This document shows positions 22,866 through 33,505 of a stretch of 64,000 nt of DNA, in pieces (the first letter of the stretch is position 1; each line of letters starts with the position of its first letter). The DNA is from Yamagishiella unicocca (taxonomy: Eukaryota > Chlorophyta > Chlorophyceae > Chlamydomonadales > Volvocaceae). Position numbers and translations under genes: made by a program. The notes under the pieces were generated by a model. The model did no database searches and was not told where the DNA came from. It saw only the letters and a program-made list of their open reading frames with translations. Where the stretch lies: contig BDSL01000083.1 of the NCBI GenBank assembly GCA_003116995.1, positions 312,501-376,500 on the forward strand. The letters run 5' to 3'.

Positions 22866-24911
22866 GCGCCCCGCTTCCACGTCCAAGACGACGACCGCAG
22901 CCGCTCCGCCGTCGGCGACCTGCTCGAGGCCAGTAATGTGGACGAGATGATTCACGCCGCTCACATAGTGCTGACGTCAGCGGAGCGTCGGATCGGCGAA
23001 TGATGTAGCACATTTGCGCGCGGCAGTGGGAGCAGCAGTGGGGGAGGCGGCGGGGAAGGTGGCTGCTGGCACATATACCGCAGCCTGCGCCAGGCGCGCC
23101 AGCAGCTGGAGGCGGAGGCGGGCGCCGAGGCAGTCACGACGGGCCACGCGGGCCCTGCGTGTGGTGACGTGGAGGCCCTGGAGAGACTGGTGCGGGAGCT
23201 GGAATATGTGCCTGTTGAGGACATGTGCAGGGTGTTGGCGGCCAATGAGCGGCTGCTGGGGTCTCTGGCGGGGCAGCGGGCAAGGCCGGGGCCGGGGGCG
23301 GTTGGGAGTGTGGAGCTGACGGACGGGGCGGATGTGGAGCAGCTGAAAGAGGGGGGGCCCGGCGGCGGTGCAGGCAGCGGTGCCGCGTTGACCGTGGCCA
23401 ACGGCCTCGAGCGGCGCCAGGCGGCGGCGGTGTTTGCTGGCCTGGACCGGCAGGGGCGCGGATGGCTTGATCGGGAGGACCTGCTGGCTGGGCTGGAGCT
23501 GCTGGGTGGGTACATGGGGGCTAGGGGCGGGATTAGGAGGGTTCGGGTCTAGGGTTTAAGAGATGGGATGAGGGAGAAGGGGGTGGGGGAACGGGCGGGG
23601 GTAGAGCATGGCAGGGTAAGGGACGTAGGCCGGGAAATTGCTTGTCAGGGGCTCCGTTCAAACGGAGCAGCCATTACCATTCCGCTGCACCAACGCCGTA
23701 CTAACCACCTCATCCGTTCCCTACTGCGCGTCCAGCCCCTTAATTGCCCAGCCACCGCACCACGCCGTCCACCCGGAGTAACAGCGCGTCGCCTCCCGCC
23801 GCCTCGCCAAAGCGCCACCCACCCAAAGCCCTGCGCTCCCCCGCCACCGCCTGCTCCCCCACGGCCCCCATGTTGCCCACCCACTCGAGCATACGCGTCA
23901 ACACGTTGCGTGTACACCACACCATTCCATGCCACACCACCACACCCCGCGACTCACCAGTTGATGCCATTAACACTCGCTTACGACTACGCCGGCACCA
24001 AGGGCTTTCACACACAAGGCCCTTCTGTCTGCTCAGCCCCTGCTGTGTGACTGGCCGACTGCCCACGTTTGCCTGGGACGCACACACTACACGCGAGCGG
24101 CGCCCCCGACCCCGACGACCCCGCGCGACCCCGACGACCCCGCGCGACCCCGCGCGACCCCGGCGAGCCCGCGCAGGCCAGCATTTGGACCCGAGCGATG
24201 TGGAGCAGATCTGTCTGGAGCTGGGCAGCGGCCACGGCCGAGTGGACCTGCAGGTAGGCGCCGCCAGGGACGCCAGGATCTGGGGGGTTGCACAAAGACC
24301 CACGCGGGTACTCGGCGAAACGAAGCGCAGTTGGCGCATAGGCTTCGGACACCTAGTCGCGTGCGCGTGCTGGCTCCGGACTCCGGGGGGGAGGGGCTGG
24401 CGGGTGACATGCATGTATGCCTATTGTAGAGGGCTGCTGCCACCTGGGAGGGGCGCCGACGCGTTTGCGGCGCTGCGGTAGTGGGTGTAGCTGCTGAGGC
24501 ACACTGTAACCGTTACAACAACAGCAGCAGCCCTGGGGTGGGGCTCAGGCTTCAGGAACATCATTGCCCGATTTGCCCTGGTTGCTCGTCGGATGGTGGG
24601 GCGTTGGGAAAAGTGGTTGGTGGTCGCACCGCCGTCCACCGCTGCCACCTGCCATCCGACGCAAGCGACCATCACAACGCCGAACGCTTCCAACGATCCG
24701 CGCTCCAAGTGGGCCAGCCGGCCGCTTCTCGCCCACCTACCGCCGCTCTAGCCGCCGTGCCCCCGCACCAACCGCCAACCTCCAACCGCAGGCCTTTTGC
24801 GACATCGTGGAGGCCCAGCGGCTGGTGGTTCCGGGCAGCGACGGTGTGTTCCTGCGCCACGACCGGCCCGAGTGGTGGAGCGACGCGCCCGCCTTCCTGG
24901 ACACCCTGTGA
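22866..24911 (+). CDS. EF-hand domain protein (5' end unresolved)
   Basis: Three 3' exons join cleanly: ~23027-23505, 24177-24253 and 24792-24911, ending in TGA. They encode a helical region (IYRSLRQARQQLEAEA, DVEALERLVRELEYVP, MCRVLAANERLL) and then an EF-hand-like loop (FAGLDRQGRGWLDREDLLAG). A second, Ca-poor EF-like unit is split over an intron (LDPSDVEQICLELGSGHGR). The tail is Trp-rich (RPEWWSDAPAFLDTL). Upstream in the same frame, 22875-23000 also reads as protein (RSAVGDLLEASNVDEMIHAA, HIVLTSAERRIGE) but meets TGA at 23001. Either an unrecognised intron, an error or a true break separates the two parts, and no start codon could be fixed. Intron 23506-24176 carries GACCCCGCGC micro-repeats near 24100-24165. 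Confidence 0.65.
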
Positions 24912-25629
24912 GGCGCAGCAGGCCGCAGGCCGCAGGCAGCAGGGCGAGGGAGGGACGCTGCCGTGCTTACTTGCAGCCTACTTCTTGCCCCGACGGCGCA
25001 ACCTAGAATCATGGAGAGGCGTAGCGTTTCTCTGCGCGTGAGTCTCGGCCGTCTTGACATGGTCTTGTTTCGTGCTTGCGACGCAGGTCGGTAAGAATCA
25101 ACTAACCAACCAGGGCAATTGTTTCTGTCATGGACCCCATTCTTCATAGGCGTAGTCTTGGTCTTGATGATTGCTAGTCACTGAAGTTGTAGTCATTGTT
25201 ACAGTAGTGATTCGCGAATTGGCGAGTGCGTGCCCCTAGGAGGTTATGCCGCCGACAGAGGAATGCACGGCCAGCTGGGCTCTTCGGGGGCTGATGCCGC
25301 CGACCGCAGCAAAGCGGTGCTCAGCTCGCTGCAGGACGTGGATACTGCGTCGCGGAGTGAGAGCTCCCTGCTGGCAAGCGTGGGTGTATGGCTGCGCTAC
25401 TTGCATGAACCACACCATGTACACCGCTGCCATGGAAGGAATGCACTACCTTTTTACAAGGCAAAGTTATCCAGGAGGCTGCTGCCAGGAGGGAGGTATT
25501 CGTTGTACCTGCCGTACGGCACTTGGACATGGCTGTGCCGTACCAGGGTGGTGAGCACGGTTGGCGCGTTGTGAACGGTGGGCGATTACGGAGTGGCCGT
25601 CCTGTTCTGGTACAGACTGCACCCTAAAG
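24912..25629. other. 3' flank of the EF-hand gene
   Basis: Probably 3' UTR up to the TGTAA at 25638. No repeat or additional gene recognised. Confidence 0.35.
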
Positions 25630-25642
25630 TTACATGGTGTAA
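25630..25642. terminator. Interlocked convergent poly(A) signals
   Basis: TTACATGGTGTAA holds TGTAA on the minus strand (25634-25630), for the gene ending at 25864, and TGTAA on the plus strand (25638-25642), for the EF-hand gene ending at 24911. It is the only such pair seen between the two stop codons. Confidence 0.5.
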
Positions 25643-25863
25643 CACTAGGACACAAGACATGGCCATCCGGTGTCCAACCGCCCGCACGGGACTGTTCCGC
25701 GGCAGCTGCGCTTCGGTGGCGGCAACAGGTTTCACCCACACAGCTACACGCCCGCAGCAGGCTCTCCCCATCCGCTCGCACCCCCCGCTCCAGCCAGCAG
25801 CCGCAACCCGCCCGCTCGCCCATCCAGCCGCCTGCCCCAGCAGCCCCGCTGTCGCGCCATCGA

Positions 25864-26317
25864 TCACCCGTTGCCCAGCTTCTGCAGCAGCTTCGCCTTG
25901 GCCTCGTAGAACCTGACGATGTCCGCGTCCGCGTCTGGGTTGCCCGTCAGGAAGGGCCGCGCCGCCTCCAGCACGGCGGGGTCCACTCCCTGCATCCCGC
26001 CACCGCCGCCATACTGCGCCCCGCTGCTGCGCACGCTTGCGGCGCCGCTGCTGCTGCTGGGGCCTGGTCCCGGGCCAGATCCGCCGAAGCCGCCGCCGCC
26101 AAAGCCGCCTGCTCCCTGGCTGACCCTCCCGTTGGCGGGCTGGAAGGACTGGGACGTGGAGGGGCTGGCAGCCGCCAGCGCCCCGCCAGGCCACTGCGCC
26201 TGCCCTGGTCCGTGTCCGGAGGAGCGCATGGATGCGGCGCCCAGGCTGGCGGATGTGGATGCGCCCGGGTCGCCCCAGGCTTGTCGAGGAGCCGGCGGCG
26301 GTCCACCCGGGGAAGGC
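25864..26317 (-). CDS. Last exon of unrecognised Gly/Ser-rich protein gene
   Basis: The exon opens after a good acceptor (TTTCCCTCCAG, minus strand) and runs ~150 codons to TGA. It has Pro/Gly/Ser-rich low-complexity sequence (PSPGGPPPAPRQAWGDPGAS, FGGGGFGGSGPGPGPSSSS) and then an ordered, charged C-terminus (VDPAVLEAARPFLTGNPDAD, IVRFYEAKAKLLQKLGNG). A possible upstream exon near 26470-26560 reads WWAEQELAEPPGITAG and ends at a GTGTGC/GTGCGT donor. The start codon was not found. Family unknown. The plus-strand frame 25561-26511 is taken as its shadow. Confidence 0.5.
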
Positions 26318-26639
26318 CTGGAGGGAAACCGGGCCCCGGGGGGTGGCGGGTGAACCGGTTGACACGACGTAGTGATGCGCGGAGAAGGAAGACCGGGAGA
26401 AGAGCGCAGGAAACGCGTTGCTGCGCTTTGAGGAGGCTCATCCGCTGCCCGGCCCCACGCACACCGGTGCGCCTGGCTCGGCCAGTGGCGTGCGGCACGA
26501 GCCGGCTGTGATGCCCGGTGGTTCGGCTAGCTCCTGCTCGGCCCACCACGGCGGCTGCCGCCCCACAGCGTTCCGGGAACCGTCACAAGACCCATGGAGG
26601 GGATACCTACACGTCACGAGTACTCGATGGCACTAATCT

Positions 26640-27650
26640 CCCTAAAACCAGCGGAAACAGCACAAAGTGCAGAACCGTGCGCCAAGACAAGAAAACGAAC
26701 CAGTCAACGCATGCCGACCCGCCGCCTGAACCTCAGCTCAGAGCGTACAAAAAAAACCCTCAAACCCCAGCCCAGCACGTGCCGAACCGGACTCCCAAAT
26801 CCCAGCCCAGCGACTGCTCCGCATCCCAGATCGGCGACCGTCGCACAGCCCCCTTGGCGCCCGAAACCCCGGCCCTAGTCGCAAAGCCCCCTCGCTCTGA
26901 AGTCGGCACCCGAACCCCCGGTCCCAGCCGCAGAGCCCAATCGGCACCCGAACACCCGGCCCCAGTTTCCGAACCGCTCCCTAGTCGAAATTACCTTTCT
27001 TCTCTCCAATTTGCAGGAATCTAGAAGCACTTTTTGACCTACAAGTGAACTTTTCAACCTTATTTAGCAGAGCCCAAAAGAAAGAGGTAGAATGGAATTC
27101 TCCAGATTACTTTGTTTATGTGCCGGTCAACGGGTTTCTTCTCAACCCCCGGCCCCGTCGCAAAGCCCCCTTGGAAGCCGAAACCCAGCCCAGTGCACGC
27201 CGACCCGTTGGTCAAACTTCAGCCCAGCCAGCGCACGCCGTCCTTCATCCACAGCTCGCTGCCTTGACAAAGGTGGTGTGCTGCCACGTTCCAGCGTCGG
27301 AGCCGTGGATTGCAGCTAACACCCGCCCTTAAATACCAGCCCAGCGGCTATCGTGCCATGCAGCGCACGCCGTCTCCGACCCCCAAACCTGAACCCAGCG
27401 GCGGAAGTCATTCCTTCCTCCCCAATAATTACCTCTACCACTTTTCAATTCGCGCGCGTCGACCTCCTTCCATGAGCGTGCCAAACAAAGGTTAGAGGCG
27501 CAGTGTTGCGAAGTAGTAGGCATGCTATCAGGAACGACAATACTTGACGCATGCACCTGAAGGAGAGCCGAGCATGGTTGAGCGCAATGTCATGCTACCG
27601 ATACTGTGGATTGTTGAGACGGCATGGATTGGAAGCAGGCCCAGCGTTGT
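26640..27650 (+). repeat. Degenerate satellite-like fragments
   Basis: 26750-26980 and 27140-27400 contain loose repeats of AACCCCGGCCCCAGTCGCAAAGCC, CCCAGCCCAGCGCACGCCG and similar words. They resemble single degraded units of the 237-bp satellite and of the 30.8-31.1 kb fragment. No gene supported. Confidence 0.45.
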
Positions 27651-27654
27651 TACC

Positions 27655-27775
27655 GTGTTCCGTATTAATAAGCTAGATTACGCCCCGTATTAATTACGCC
27701 CAATACGCCCAGACGAAACTCAATACGGCGGCAGGCGTATTGTCGAGGCGTATTACGGATGCGATGGTTTCGGCG
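27655..27775. promoter_or_regulatory. Cluster of CGTATTA/TAATACG motifs upstream of hAT gene
   Basis: At least six short motifs in both orientations (CGTATTAATA, CGTATTAATTACG, CAATACGCC, CAATACGGC, GCGTATTGTC, GCGTATTACGG) are packed into ~110 bp, 140 bp before the hAT transposase start. Subterminal clusters of short motifs are typical transposase binding regions of hAT elements, which is the inferred role here. No terminal inverted repeat was found. Confidence 0.4.
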
Positions 27776-27914
27776 CCCTTGTCCCGTTGCGAAATGGCGC
27801 GTGCGAAATGGAAACGGTGTTAGTTATCTTCCTCAAGTGATCAGATTCGTAATGATATACTGGTGTCAGCCTAGGTAGAACCTCTTGCGGAACGTGCACT
27901 GATGCAAATGGGAG

Positions 27915-30109
27915 ATGGATACTGAACCTGCCGGAAAGAAGGCCCGGCTGGGTCCCAAACCTGGCGTGCTTGGCAACCATTTTGCACCACATGGAGAGTA
28001 CTGTGATAGGAACAAGCGATCGGCGAAGCAGTGCGAGCACTGCCAGCTGGTAATTACCGCGGATAAGGCTAAGCCCGAATACTTGTCGCTGCACATCATC
28101 GAGTTGTGCCAAGGCGTCAGCCAGGAAGATCGCGATGCCTTCATCCAAGAGCGCGCCGCGGAGAAGTCTGCCAAGCGCGGGCGCACCGAAGCGTTTCCGG
28201 ACGACGACGGGCGCACGATGTCTGAAACCAGCGGAGCGGCAAGCCTGGCCAGCAGCGCTGGGTGCTCGCGCAGGCCGGCCAAACCCACGAGCAACGCCTT
28301 AGGGAAGGGCCAGACCAGCATGCGGCAGTTTGCCGATGTCACCTTGTCCGCAGAGACGCAAGGGGAACTCCAGAGGAAGCTGGCGATGTTCTTCATCATG
28401 AACAACATCCCGTTCCACGTCGCCGAAAGCTTGTACTTCCTGGACTTCTGCCACACGCTGCGCCCGATTTACCACCCGTCCGGTATGTACTGCATGGTTT
28501 CGCGTCGATAAGTTTTCACCCTCTCCCATCAACTGTTTCGGGACCACCTTGCTTGCTCCGTCACCGTGTTCCGCTTTCCTGTTTAATCCATGTGTGTTAT
28601 CCATGCTTCCCTTCACTGTGACCAGGCCGTATCGCGATTGGGGGACGGTTGCTGGTGGATGCCTACACGGAGACCCTGGCGGCCATGAAGTCGCTGCTGA
28701 AGGAGGAGGACTTCCTGACCCTGTCCCTGGACGGATGGAAGAACTGCCGCGGCCAGTCGGTGTGCGCCATCACCTTTACCCTGGGCAGCGACCGCCGCAC
28801 GTTCCTGCTCCACACGGTTGACCTGTCCGCGACCAGCCACACGGCCGTGAACCTCGCAGGTAAGGGGAGGCCCGGGGTATCGTACATGACAGGTCACTTG
28901 GAAGGCTAGACACAAGGCTGGAGCTAAATGCTCATCCGCGTTCACATTCACGTGTGCAGACGTGATCCAGAAGTACGCGGACGTTTGCAACCGTGAGCTG
29001 ATGGCTTGGCTCGTGACTGACGACGCGGCAGCGTGCAAGGCAGGCAGGAGGCTGCTGGCGGGAAGGCCAGGCTACACGCACATTTTGGAGATGCGGTGAG
29101 GGGGGTGGGTAGTGCTACCTTAGAACCCTCTCCTTCCTGTCTCGAATGCCGATGTTGTGTGGATTGATTCCTGTGGATTTACTTGCTTGCATCGTCTTCA
29201 CCCGCTTGCACTACTGCACACTGTTTGCGTTTATTATCTGTCATCTTATCCCTCATGCACATTTCCCCAGGTGCCACATGCACGCGTTCAACCTGGCAAT
29301 GCAGTCCACTGTGTCGCACCAGCAGTTCGCCTCTTTTGTCGCCAAGTGCCAGAAGGTGGTGACGATCACGCGGGTGTCGCACGCAGTCCTGGCCGCTGTC
29401 ACGGGAGCCACTCAGGGGCTTGGCATCAACGCAACGCCTTCGACGTCGAACAAGACCAGGTTCACGTCCACGGCCCGCTGCGTGCGCTCCGTCAAGGAGC
29501 TGCTCGCTCGTGGCGTACCACGAGTGTCCTGGTGCAGAAGCCGGAGTTGTTCGAGTCAGTCTCGGGGCGCGAGGTGGCTGTGATCTTGCGTGGGGAGCAT
29601 TTTGGGTCCTGGTGTGAGCTAGTCGGCGAGCTGCTGGAGCCGTTCGAGAAGGTCATCATGGCTATCCAGAGCCAGCAGTCTACCCTGGGCCCCGTGACAC
29701 GGTACTGGATCTACCTGTCCGTCCAGCTGGGCCTGACGTGCGTAAAGCTGCACTCGTGTAAGTATGCGAATGGCCTTGTTAACTGACATGTGGTGACCCG
29801 CTGCACATGCACTACCAGGATTGCTTAGCCTGCGTATTGTTAAACTGTTGCTGCTTGCTTAGCTGCTCACCGTCCTGTCTTTGTTGTGTGTACGTGGCTG
29901 TCTTTTGCTTAAGGGTTATTGCTGACCATGATGTTGCATGCGCCTTCACCCTATCCTCAGTCCTGGCACTGCACGTAATCGCGTCCTTCAACGCACGCGC
30001 ACGGGAGATGAACACCGTCACCAGCCGGCTTGCGCTCTTCCTGGACCGGAGGTACAAGGGCCTCGTCAAGATCAACGCGGACGGGGTCCTGGACGAGATG
30101 GTGGAGGAG
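27915..30109 (+). pseudogene. hAT-family transposase, frameshifted and 3'-truncated
   Basis: Cut-and-paste transposase relic. Exons: 27915-28492, 28626-28860, 28960-29095, 29271-29757 and 29961-30109. The N-terminus has a BED-like zinc finger (CEHC...HIIELC). It is followed by the hAT core: NNIPFHVAESLYFLDFCHTL, IYHPSG|RIAIGGRLLVDAY, the DUF659-type LTLSLDGWKNCRGQS, LVTDDAAACKAG and CHMHAFNLA. After SVKELLARG (~29505-29520) the frame shifts by one to VLVQKPELFESV with no room for an intron, so the copy is broken. The last recognised exon ends at EMVEE. The usual C-terminal dimerisation region is not seen, and dispersed repeats begin near 30480. The start ATG opens MDTEPAGKKARLG. Confidence 0.8.
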
Positions 30110-30479
30110 GTGAGGTAGGGGTTTCTAGGGGGGTGGTCGGTGCACGGAACAGAAAGACTTTGTGGGTCACTATACTGCGCTGGGTCACTCTAGCGGACAC
30201 CTACGTATGGTCCCTTATGTATCTGTCCTTGAGGAATGTTTTCCCTTCACCATGCCGGCCGAAACTCGCCATGCACGGCTTCCGGCTCCGCCAAGGTACA
30301 CGTAATTACATTATAATTAGCATTTTGTTGAGGTTGAAACTTGTGACTCGGGTAGGCAAAGAACGAAAGGCGCCACAGGGACATCAAATAGTGCTGAAGG
30401 GAGACGGTGGCGTCGACGATCTATTTCCCATCCCAATTCAGCTTAAGAAATTAATGAATGAGGCCTGTCGATTGACGCT

Positions 30480-31140
30480 AACTTGAGCAGAACAGCCAGT
30501 ACAGTTGCGCCGCAGGGTTTGGCCTCTACACCTCAGCCGTGCTCTACACCTATGGATGGTCGCATCAGGCTTGAGTGCGAAGCAAGATCAAAACCGCGCC
30601 ATCATGCATGGCGGCTTTCAATTACAATCTCGAATTGCAATGCTCTTTCCGACGCCCGGAATTGTTCGCTTATTAGATAAGTGCAGGCTTGGATTCGAGG
30701 CTTGCGACTGAGAGTTACATACATACTAACGGCCATTCCTTGCAACTGCGCAAACGGGGTCCAGGAGCCGCTGCGCCGAAACCATGGACCCAAACCCAGC
30801 CCCGCACATGCCGTTCATCACCCCCTAAGCCCGCCCATCCCGAAGCAAAAGGATCCTACCTTCAAAGAGCTCCTCCGTAGGCGGCGACGACGACGAAACG
30901 CTCGCATCCCATCCAAGCGACCCGCAGACTCCGTGCCCGGCGCATGATCCCGGAACCCGAGCCCGGCGCATGCCGCACTGCCAACCCAAACCCGAGCCCG
31001 ATCATGCCGCACTGCGAACCCAACCCGAGGCCAACGCAGGCCGTCATTTGACCCAACCCGGCCCTGCACACGCCGTTCATCATCCCCGAAGCCTCGTCCA
31101 CCCCGAAGCCCGCCGCAACCCTGCCTTGCAAAGGAACGGC
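30480..31140 (+). repeat. Dispersed repeat fragment plus single satellite-like unit
   Basis: 30480-30600 matches the 11.0 kb fragment (GCTTGAGTGCGAAGCA). 30780-31140 is a degenerate inverse unit of the 237-bp satellite (CCCGCACATGCCGTTCATCA, CATCCCGAAGCAAAAGGATC, CTCCTCCGTAGGCGGCGACG, GCGCATGATCCCGGAACCCG). It is a solitary, diverged relative of the array at 43.9-47.3 kb. Confidence 0.75.
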
Positions 31141-32799
31141 CTGCAACCTGTAAGTACTGGCGAGATGTACGTAGCTTTAAGACATAGGCCGCTCGGAGAA
31201 AACCTACGCGAGCGCGTCGTGAACCTTTGTTCAACGATGGCCCCATGCAGGCCATTTCGGACTTTTTCAGCGTTTCGTCTTCATGATCAGTCCTTACCGC
31301 ATGGAGGCAGGAGCCGAAACGCCGCTGTCCTATGACTGTTAAATAAGGACTGATCCCGAAGACACTCGTTTCGCAGCCAGAACAGTGTTGGATTTCCTTC
31401 GGCATTAATGCTCAAGTACAGTAGTTATGTAAAGAAGATATTTGACCTCCTGCATATTCATCTCACCGAGAACCAAAGTGTCGCGAAATGCACGCTGCTG
31501 TATCCTGTGTGGTTTCGGCGCAGCATTTCCTGGGCCCCGTTTGCGCAAGGGAGGAGAAAAATATGTTAAACGTTGTAAGGGATGGTCATGAGTATTAATA
31601 AAGTTCTTACCTGAAGGTCTCGAGCCTAAGTCTGACTTGACCAAACGGACAAGTCCGGCGGATGTCCGACACGGCATTACAAACCGGACATTGGAACGTA
31701 AAAGCCGCCACAAGTAAGCCGCCCAAGCAGAGTTTTGGAGGTGAGGAGGTCCGGCTACAGTACTGTACTGCTGAGGTTACTCGGTTTTCAGCTTGGTTCT
31801 TGAGTATATCTCTCAGCAAGCTCTCTCAAGATGTGGCTTGGAAAATGGATTAAGGTAATGTCAAGAGTGCCTCAAGACCGGCCGTTCCCGGAGTGATTTT
31901 GGAAGCAAGTCACGAATGACTGTACTGTACTGAGCGAGGTGACTCAGTTGCAGAAATGGACGAAGAGGTTTCATGTCCCATATTAATGTCATCTAAAGTG
32001 CTAAAACTAGTATTTGCATTCGTTCCCAGGCGGCGTTCCTTCTTTCCCTGCTCGTATTCAGCCCAGATCGGTTGTGGCCACAGAGGAACGGAAGGTCAGG
32101 AAGTTACCATTCATCTGGAGGTGAAAGGCATTTTCGATCTGAAGGAAGAATGGCATGTTGATCGCAGAAATAGAGTTCTTAGGCGGCTCACCAGCCATTC
32201 ACATCCAAATGTGAAAAAACCCAGCCATTGCACGTGGAGTTTATTCCTTCTTTGCTGATACTAATATTGTGTCCGAAACAACGGGCAAACCCTGGACAAG
32301 AAGAGTGGCCCACGACGGACGTCCGTAAGAGCCACGCACATAGCATGCATGCTGAACCCATTCGATATCCAGCAGACGCGCGACCCCGAAAAGCACAGTA
32401 GAGACGCCAGGCAAATCCAGGGACACCTGTCGTCCTGATGAGTAGTGATTAGGAGGCAATGCGACCCCGCGCGGCCGCGCCCAGCATACATCGACCGGGC
32501 CCTGCTGCGTTGCAGCCGCGGTTGACAACCCGGGCGCGCGGTCTGTATGTCTGACGTGGGTAGATGTCCACGAGGCGGCTGGGGGAAGGCCAGAGTAGTG
32601 CTCCATGTGCCACGCAGGTCAGCCTGCGGGTCAGCAGGCCATAGGCAGCAGGCTGCCAAGCGAGCAAGCAAGCATTCTTTATTTTAGGGTACCTGAGCCG
32701 GTCTAAGGACACACGGTTTAGGCCTAAACCAGGGGGTGGCGGGCGGCGGGCAGTGGGCGGCGGGCGGGGGGCGGCCGCGGGTGCGTGGGCGAAGGGTGG
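31141..32799. other. Repeat-derived spacer without a gene
   Basis: 31279-31296 and 31344-31365 form an inverted repeat (GATCAGTCCTTA/TAAGGACTGATC plus GTCTTC). 31700-31990 contains scattered words of the ~456-bp family (AGAGTTTTGGAGGT, GAAATGGACGAAGAGGTTTC). 32240-32700 shows nothing recognised. A GC-rich GGCGGGCGGCGGGC tract at 32730-32799 is the insertion site of the retrotransposon. Confidence 0.5.
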
Positions 32800-33215
32800 T
32801 GTTGTATTACGGTACCAGTTAGGCCTGTCAGTCTCCCTTGCCTACTCACTGCTTACTTCCTCTTACTTATCCTTACTTCACTTAACCTTACTTACTCTTG
32901 CCGACCGGAGTCTTGTCTGGCCGTAACTAACTTAACTGCAGCTTACTTGTGGTTCGACGTTACTGAACGTCGACCCACGGGGCTTCGCACCTTTGCGTCG
33001 CCGTGACACTGGTCACTGGTAGAAGTCTCCTTGACTTCCGTCTTACTTGTCTATCGGTTGATACTTGGCGGTCTTCGCCTAACGCTGACTGTAGCGGGTT
33101 CGCCGGTCGTGCTGTACGACCGCCCACCAGCGGAGCCCTTCGCTCTAGCTTATCTTTGGCACTTCGCCCAACCGGTAGTTATCTCTACCACCTCTAAAGG
33201 ACTGGTGGTACAACA
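32800..33215 (+). repeat. 5' LTR
   Basis: 416 bp, TGTTG...CAACA. It has a pyrimidine-rich start (TTACTTCCTCTTACTTATCC) and appears identical to the 3' LTR. Confidence 0.97.
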
Positions 33216-33216
33216 G

Positions 33217-33230
33217 TGGTATCGAGACGG
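33217..33230 (+). promoter_or_regulatory. Primer-binding site
   Basis: TGGTATCGAGACGG begins one base after the 5' LTR. It closely resembles the initiator-tRNA(Met) binding sites used by many retrotransposons, but differs at a few bases, so the tRNA assignment is inferred. Confidence 0.65.
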
Positions 33231-33505
33231 CCTTCCTGGCGTCTCGCAAACTCTCTCAATCGCTTCCTAACGCTTCCGCATCTTCGATGTCCGACCTGAT
33301 GGACCTCCACATCCACCTGGCAAACCCCGATCTGACTATGGGTATGCGCGCTTGACTGATTCACGCTTATTCGTGTTCTTTCCTTCGCGTTGTGCCTACT
33401 TACTAGCTGTCTTCGCAGAGGAGTCGATCTTCCTAGCCGGTGGTGAGGCGTCTCGCACTCGCGACGCCGGTACGCAGGCTACTTTGTCTTATAGCACCGG
33501 TACGC

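Noticed and set aside
23001..23003. Selenocysteine codon as firm annotation
   Set aside because: No SECIS element could be identified by eye and flanking residues do not match a selenoprotein family; kept only as one option in the findings.
25561..26511. 316-codon plus-strand frame
   Set aside because: Antisense to the minus-strand exon 25864-26317, which has an ordered charged C-terminus and a good acceptor.
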